Shown here: positions 57,784-64,000 of the stretch, one piece after another
How positions within the stretch are numbered: the stretch's first letter is position 1
Layout of the letters: each line of letters begins with the position of its first letter
Assembly: GCA_025786725.1 (NCBI GenBank)
Contig: JAHLTZ010000008.1
Span: forward strand, 310,001-374,000
Direction: 5' to 3'
From: Syncephalis fuscata
Taxonomy: Eukaryota > Zoopagomycota > Zoopagomycetes > Zoopagales > Piptocephalidaceae
DNA length: 64,000 nucleotides
The notes under the pieces: generated by a model
What the model saw: only the letters and a program-made list of their open reading frames with translations
Told to the model about the DNA's origin: nothing
Database searches by the model: none
Program-made: the position numbers and the translations under genes

Positions 57784-59440
57784 ATGGTTATTCTGTAATA
57801 CCTGCATATTCGCCTTATGCACCAGTGGGTTTAATGCCACAGCAACAACAGCAGCATCCAGTTTAATATGTATCAGTATCAGCCTTTACTGTACATGAAC
57901 TGCCTATTGTTTAAACATTGCCAGGAGCAATGGTACAAACACCACAAATCTATCCGATCGATGTTCAAGTGGTAAAGCAGCCATAATAATATTTTTATCA
58001 GTTCTAATATCATAACATTTATTACATCTATAAATCAATAAATATAGCACCAAATCATTTAATAATCTAGTATTTATATAACCTTTTATTACACACATGA
58101 AATCAATACAAATCATAATAATAATGTAAATTATAAAATACACAAATCACAATAAACTACAAATCATAACATTAATATTAATAGTGCTGATTGTGTAGTG
58201 GTGGTGATCATGGTACGTGGGCATCCTTCCCCTTTTATATGCCCACACACTAACGGAACCTACTTTTTAACCATCACTACAACTGTATTCCCTTTATTTA
58301 CCGTTGATTACTTGTATTCCCTTATACAGGTTGGCTTATAATTTGTGCTAAGGTAGGTGTATAAACACGCAGCAGACTGGCAGTAGAGCTTGTTTGTTGG
58401 CAGTTGGCGGCGATGCTTTGTTCTGCCACGCCATATACATATACCCACCTATACGCGCGCGTGTGCGTTCTGATACACACGTGCCAACACTTACTTTTTG
58501 TTTCCTTTTCGGTTGTTTATACGGATCGCGTTTAGAAGTTAAGATTACACCAAAGCGACAGTAGATTCGAAAGACTACCTGTTTACTTGTTCCGATTCAC
58601 CGAGGGTCTTTTTAATCTTGCTAGCTTGCACTCAACGCTAAACCATACGCACCAGTCTCCAAGCGGTGTAGGACGGTGTATATAGGTTGGTGTATGCTTA
58701 CTAGCGTGTCTATAAACCGAGTTGCCGACATCATCGTAGGCAGTTTAGCATATAAACACTTCAAGTTTAAGCACGCCATCGCAACTGGCCACCTATTCAT
58801 CTGTGTATACTGTTTGCTATACAAGTTGTACACACCGTAAGTAATGATTCTGTTTGTTTAAGCGATGATGTTAGCTTAAGTACGAATCGTTTGTTTGTTT
58901 GTTTGTTTATTCATATGGTAAACAAATATAAGGAAATGTCTAGTACTTTAATTGATGTTATACAAACGATTGTCATCAATGACTAGATGTCTAAGCATGG
59001 CTTAGTTATCTATCTATTTGGCTGTATTAGCGCTCAATGATTGCGCCATTTGATTATTTGTATTTGTATATGCATAGTCTTAGTATAACTATTGTTTGAT
59101 TGGCCAAATGGTCAATGTCATACTTGTTTATAGATAATTGACTAAGATCTCATGGTCAACATGGTGATAAAGGGTAGCGCGCCTTTTGTTTTCATAATTG
59201 ACACGTCACTGAAACACACAGACCCGCACTCGCATATATACGCACGTGCACGTACAGATCATGACAATAATAGTGGGATGTTAATTATAGTGTTTAAAGA
59301 GAGTAGTTGTAGGATGGTGACATGTTTTTACGTAGTATTTTTATTAATTTATTAATCCATTAATTATTTTCGTATAAATATTATATAGTGAATTTTGTAT
59401 TTGATACGTTAAGCGGCCTTTATCAACCCGTTCAAGTGGG
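57784..59440. other. Intergenic, degenerate tail then unassigned DNA
   Basis: 57784-58010 is the decayed tail of paralog B. The remaining 1.4 kb upstream of the Rsc7-PHD gene has no ORF with coding character; it contains a CGCGCG/GTGTG patch at about 58455-58470 and a (GTTT)n run at about 58889-58910. Confidence 0.5.
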
Positions 59441-62400
59441 ATGACATTTGTGGCAACTTCTATTCTTTCACAATCCAATAATACAACTATAACCGGTATG
59501 CTAGATAATACAAATGCTTTTGATGATATTAGTTGCTAAATTAATGATATGACCGCACTATAGAACGTGCAATGTTGGATGGAGAGGCAACAGCTAGCAC
59601 ATCCATGACATCTAATTCTAGTCATTCAATACAGGCAAATGGGCCTACTACCACTACCGCCGCTACTACTGCGAATAACACTTCAATTCAAGAAGCTAAT
59701 GGCGATACTACTATAGCCACAGCAGCTGCATTACCAAACACTAGTATTGAAAATACCGTCAACAAAACCCCCGCAACTGCACCGTCAGGACGACGTCGAG
59801 CAGCGGCAGCGGCAGCAACAGCAGCAATCACGCAACAATATTCATTACTGCCTTCAACACAAGCTGCCGTAACGATAGATGGTTCAAAAGCTGTAATATC
59901 CAACGAAACAGCCGCATCCAATTTAAATATTGAAGAATCTAATGACGTGTCTACATCGTCAAAGCCACAGTTAACAAATCGACGCGGCGAACGAACACGC
60001 GATCGATCCAATAACACTGCCTCGATTTCAGCCGAGATGGAAACAACTCGTTTACGCAGAAGGCGTAAAACTCAATCACAAGTATCGGCTGTTGATGCTA
60101 AAGAGGAAGAAGAAGAAGAAGAAGAGGAAGCAATTGCTACCGCTGAAGATACCGATTTAGATGATGATGTAAAGTCCAAACCAACAACAGATCGACGCAA
60201 ATCAAGGCGCGCTGCATTAAAACGCTTGCGTGAAGAGGATGAAGAAGAAGCTGCACCATCAACAGCCGATGAAGTTGAAGATGAGGCGCCTGTCCGTACA
60301 CCTAGTCGTCGTACAGTTCATGCTAATAAACGACAAAAGACTAGAAATGCCGATACACCACGTCGATTGGGACGTCCACCCAAATCATCCTATTTATTAG
60401 ACGAGGAAACGGCATCACAAGTTACTACAGATCGAGACGATAATGACGATGACAATGAAACACCCGCCACACCTACACGACGTACACCTTCTCGTCGTGG
60501 AAGAAAAGCAGGTCATGTATCAGCCTCACATTCACGAACCAAAAGTGATAAAAAGAAAGGCAGTCACACTCATATTGATGATAATGACGATGACAATAAT
60601 GATAACAACGACAAGAATGCGAACGACGAGGATATGATTTATGAAAAGGAAGGTTTAAGACCAGATGGTGAATTAGACACAGAAGGCGAGAAGAAAATTG
60701 ACCCAGACGGCAAATTATTAGACGGTATGATACTTTAATCAATTACATAGAAAATACGTAGTAATTAACGTAATAATAATAACCATGTTAATAATAATAG
60801 GAAGAGAATATGACTTTCCGGTATTTACTTTACCTACCCGCCATCCAACACGTCTTTATGCGATGTCAATCACTATATCGCGCTTACTTGGCTACCGTGA
60901 TAGCAGCCGTATGTTTGTTGCTAATCCCAGCTTATATCGTATTTCATCAACTCAACCAGAGCGTGACCATATGGTGGATATGGGTCTGATTCAGCCACGG
61001 TTACGTCTACGACCAATTAATGTTATTACGGCACGTGGTCTATTCCGTCAATTTGGTCATCTAGCTCTAAAACGTGGTCGACCCGTTCATGATGACTATT
61101 ATTGCACTGGATTACCACCACCTACTGCAGCAGAAGAAGCCTGTGCTATCGCTGAATGGGAAGAACGCCATCGAATGGCTAATGGAGAAGCAGTTGATAC
61201 TGCAGGCCATCACCATGGCGGTAATGCAGGGGCAGCAGATCGTACAGGAATAACAGGTGGTAATACAGGTGGCGGTGCAGGCGGTAATGCCGGCAATGCT
61301 AGTTTTACTCGTACATTACTGGTGGGTGGTAAGCCTACGAGTATAATAGCCACAGTAGCCACCGCATTAGCCACAGGTGCATCCATTGATACATCACCTG
61401 ATAGTCATCCATCGGGAACAACGTCAATAGCAAGAGTTGCATTTGATCCAATTCGCTGGATTGTACACTCATCAGGTGATGCAACTCAGTTTAATAAGCA
61501 ATTAAACCTTCAACGTCGTACAGCTATTTCAACCTTTTTTGACGCCAATACTGGTCTATCATTGTTGCCAGGCAATACACAACCTACCCGATGTGCAATT
61601 GAAACAATATCAATGTCATCGTCAAAGGATAATTACTTGGAAGGCAGTGTTGATAGTGGCGAACGTTGGCAATGTAAAGTTGAAAAAGATATTTATTTCA
61701 GAGATAGTAGATTAGAAAAAACTACCAAAAATGATGAGACTGCTCATCATTATCCAGTGGCGGTTGAATTGGGCCAGTATCAAAGTGGTATTCCAGTGTA
61801 AGTAATATGAGCATTTAATAAACAGATGCTAATATACTATTATAGATATCAAAAGCGATTCCATCCACCAGGTGTAAGATCACCACCTAAACGTATATTC
61901 CAACGTTTACCGCCCAATATGATGTCAATGGCACAAGCATCTATGATGCTACCAGGTGGTGCAATCTAGTAGGATTACCACAGCAGCAACAGCAGTTGCA
62001 GTTACAACAACAACAACAACAACAACAACAGCAACAACTACAGTTGCAACAACATATGCAATTACAACAACAACAACAACAACAACAACAACAGCTGCAA
62101 TTGCAACAGCAACAACAACAAATGATGTTAATGCAACGAGCAGCTGTAAATAATGCTTTACAACAACAACAGTTACAACAACAGCAACAGCAACTTTATT
62201 TACAACAACATTTGAAAACAAGGCAGTATGCCGAACAACAAGCTTATGTTAATGCGTTTTCACAACAACAGCAACAGGCAGCCGGCCTAGCTAATGCAAC
62301 CAATTCACCTATGGCTGCTTTACAAAATAAGCAGTTATTAATGCAAATTCAACGTATGCAATCAGCCAACTTACTAATGCAGCAACAAAATGCCACATCT

Positions 62401-64000
62401 TCTATGGTAATTATTCATAGTAATAACACTAATTAATACTAATATGTTACTATTTAATAATAGACACCCAATAAAGGAGGACTTGGCATTATGACACCAA
62501 CGATAGCTACACCCACAATGTCAGTCAAAGATGAACAACGATACTCGCCACGTATCATTCCATGTGGTATTGTAGCAGCCAGTACAGGAGAACCTTGTCG
62601 TCGTCCTGTCAATCAACTAGGTGACGTATGTCGACTTCATTACCGATTCCAACGAACACCACAACAAATTGCGGCAATGGAAACAGCTGCATCTAATACA
62701 GCATCGACAGCAACACCACCTATTGCATCACCACCACCGGCCACTTCAATGATACCATTGGGTGCTTCAATGCCTCCTACACCTCAACAGGCATTAATGA
62801 TGGGTCAGCCACAGGTAAATGTCGATTATACATGTTTAAAAGCTAACTAACAATACTATATCTGCACTGTTCCATTAGTCAAATACGTTTACTTGGAAGG
62901 TTAATGTGCCATCGGCCAAAAGACCATCTAACTTTATTAATCAGCAATTATCACAAACTTCCATGATGCATATGATGAATGGTGCAGCTGGACAAATGAA
63001 TCAATTACCCGCTGATATTTGTCCATTCTGTGGCATGGACGAGTCACCAGTTGAAGATGATGAGGAACAGTTAGGCAATAGAGCGGTAACGGGCAAAGAT
63101 CGTGTACGTTGTGTGCAATGTCGTCGATCTCATCATTTATTGTGTACACATCTGGATAATGCCACGGTAGCTGCCGCCGTTAAAAGCTATCCCTGGCAAT
63201 GCAATGATTGTAAAACGTGTGTTGTTTGTAAAGAGGCCGGCGATGAATCCGAATTATTAATTTGTGATGGATGTGATCGGGCCTGGCACATGGGCTGTTG
63301 TGATCCAGCTGTAAAAGCATTACCAGAAGGTAAATTACTATTTGTTATCTAATTACATACTGATTACTAACTATTATTTACCATTTACCATTTAATATAC
63401 AATTACTTTTACACCATTTATTTTAGGTCGTTGGTATTGTGGATTATGTGCACGATGCCATAGTTGTTCTTTAAGATCGCGTAAATCACATGAACGAGCT
63501 ATGACATTATCATCGGATGCATTCCATCCTACAACTATGACCAAGGCAGGTACTGAAGGACGTGAAGTATTTGTGACCATGTTTTGTAATTTATGCCATC
63601 GTGACTATGAGGCTGATCGTTACTGTCCTGTATGTATTGAGACATACCACGCACCATCAACACAAAGCTCGCCAAATGGATCGGTAATTGGTGAAGGTGA
63701 AGAGGCAGCTACACCAGTTATTAATGATGTTGAAACGAAATCAGAATCAGTACCGGCATCAGTAACGGCATCAGCATCGGAATTGGTACCGACATCAGCA
63801 TCATCACGTCCACAAAGAACTGTCTCAAAGCTAACTAATGAACAAGTAGCAAAAGCATTAGCAGAAAGCGATGAAGATGACGAAGATGACGACGACGGCG
63901 AAGATGACAATGACAATGGCCCAACAAACAAGTCAGCCAATGAAGGAAGTCTATTACCACAACGAGGTCGTCCACGTAGATCACGTCTCCCACCACAACG
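59441..64000 (+). CDS. Rsc7/Swp82-type chromatin-remodelling subunit fused to a double PHD finger (3' partial)
   Basis: Exons: 59441-59495, 59564-60724, 60801-61797, from 61846, through a poly-Gln region to 62406, 62464-62814, 62879-63329, and 63427 onward past the window end. The first 430 residues are acidic/basic low complexity with AT-hook-like 'RRLGRPPKSS'. The CRC_subunit domain follows: 'LLDGREYDFPVFTLPTRHPT', 'SRLLGYRDSSRMFVANPSLY', 'LRPINVITARGLFRQFGHLA'. Then come poly-Gln, a C-x10-C...C-x2-H module ('CGIVAASTGEPC..VCRLH'), and a DPF-type tandem PHD: 'CPFCGMDES', 'RCVQCRRSHHLLCTHL', 'YPWQCNDCKTCVVCKEAGDE', 'LLICDGCDRAWHMGCCD', 'GRWYCGLC'. It probably belongs to a SWI/SNF or RSC complex. 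The frame changes at about 61956-62001 (see findings). Confidence 0.9.
62000..62215 (+). repeat. CAA/CAG-coded poly-glutamine tract
   Basis: Long run of CAA/CAG codons with scattered Leu codons; it also reads open as poly-Thr and, in reverse, as poly-Val, which creates spurious reading frames on both strands. Confidence 0.9.

Noticed and set aside
58621-58833. 70-codon minus-strand ORF
   Set aside because: No family resemblance and located in an otherwise non-coding spacer.
61956-61969. A 14-nt GT-AG 'intron' that would restore the frame before the poly-Gln tract
   Set aside because: Far below the 42-45 nt minimum seen elsewhere in the window; a GC-AG intron or a missing base is more plausible.
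61949-62221. Poly-Val (minus) and poly-Thr (plus) ORFs
   Set aside because: Shadow frames of the CAA/CAG poly-Gln tract.
1-64000. tRNA, rRNA, spliceosomal snRNA genes, transposons, viral remnants, CRISPR arrays
   Set aside because: Looked for B-box-like GGTTCGA motifs, U1-U6 signatures, terminal inverted repeats and transposase or reverse-transcriptase motifs; none was convincing.

Overview
The window is nuclear DNA of a fungus, most likely an early-diverging (zygosporic) lineage. Fungal markers are a velvet-domain regulator, an Rsc7/Swp82 chromatin-remodelling subunit, an Avt3-like vacuolar transporter, a DUF1766/MUG113-type GIY-YIG protein and a NUXM-like complex I subunit. A Ral GTPase and a UPF0598 (C8orf82-like) protein argue against a Dikarya genome, because those families are rare or lost there; that placement is inference. 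Genes are dense on both strands, spacers are AT-rich, and most genes carry introns of about 42-100 nt with GTAAG-type donors and (T)TAATAG/TTTAG acceptors. No tRNA, rRNA, transposon or CRISPR array was recognised.

Layout. 1-3970 (+): 3' part of a large Ig/ASH-like repeat protein. 4049-6209 (-): DUF1766 protein. 6779-7544 (+): UPF0598 protein. 8118-10584 (+): vacuolar amino-acid transporter. 10793-12059 (-): SOD-like mitoribosomal protein. 12545-13599 (-): velvet factor. 15265-15638 (+): NUXM-like subunit. 15819-16502 (-): POLD4. 16721-17822 (-): helical-repeat protein, divergent from TRM11 at 17889-19917 (+). 20491-21358 (+): Hikeshi/Opi10. 21729-25363 (-): three tandem small secreted proteins. 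26338-29323 (-): IQGAP-like RasGAP. 32138-33293 and 34250-35035 (-): membrane proteins. 36256-37456 (-): survivin-type BIR protein. 38118-38896 (-): Ral. 40263-41522 (-): secretory kinase-like protein. 43029-44785 (+): RBR E3 ligase with zinc-finger repeats. 45231-46122 (+): FMN-binding oxidase-like protein. 46369-48348 (-): PFKFB. 49558-51555 (-) and 51759-52356 (+): Dbp3 helicase and EIF1AD, divergent. 52593-53788 and 56835-57783 (+): duplicated 7TM-like genes flanking an F-box-like gene (54558-56206). 59441 to the window end (+): Rsc7/Swp82 protein fused to a double PHD finger.

There is no single pathway cluster; this is mostly housekeeping chromosome with two locally duplicated families. 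The points most worth checking are: (i) a predicted 3-nt microexon in TRM11 that completes the DPPY catalytic motif, plus two GC-AG introns in the same gene; (ii) an Rsc7-DPF fusion that also carries a C-x10-C...C-x2-H module found twice in the DUF1766 protein; (iii) a PFKFB whose phosphatase RHG motif reads RNG, and a lumenal kinase whose DFG reads NFE; (iv) three secreted paralogs sharing an upstream 11-mer; and (v) several otherwise intact genes that each appear to lack exactly one base, which looks like an assembly artefact.
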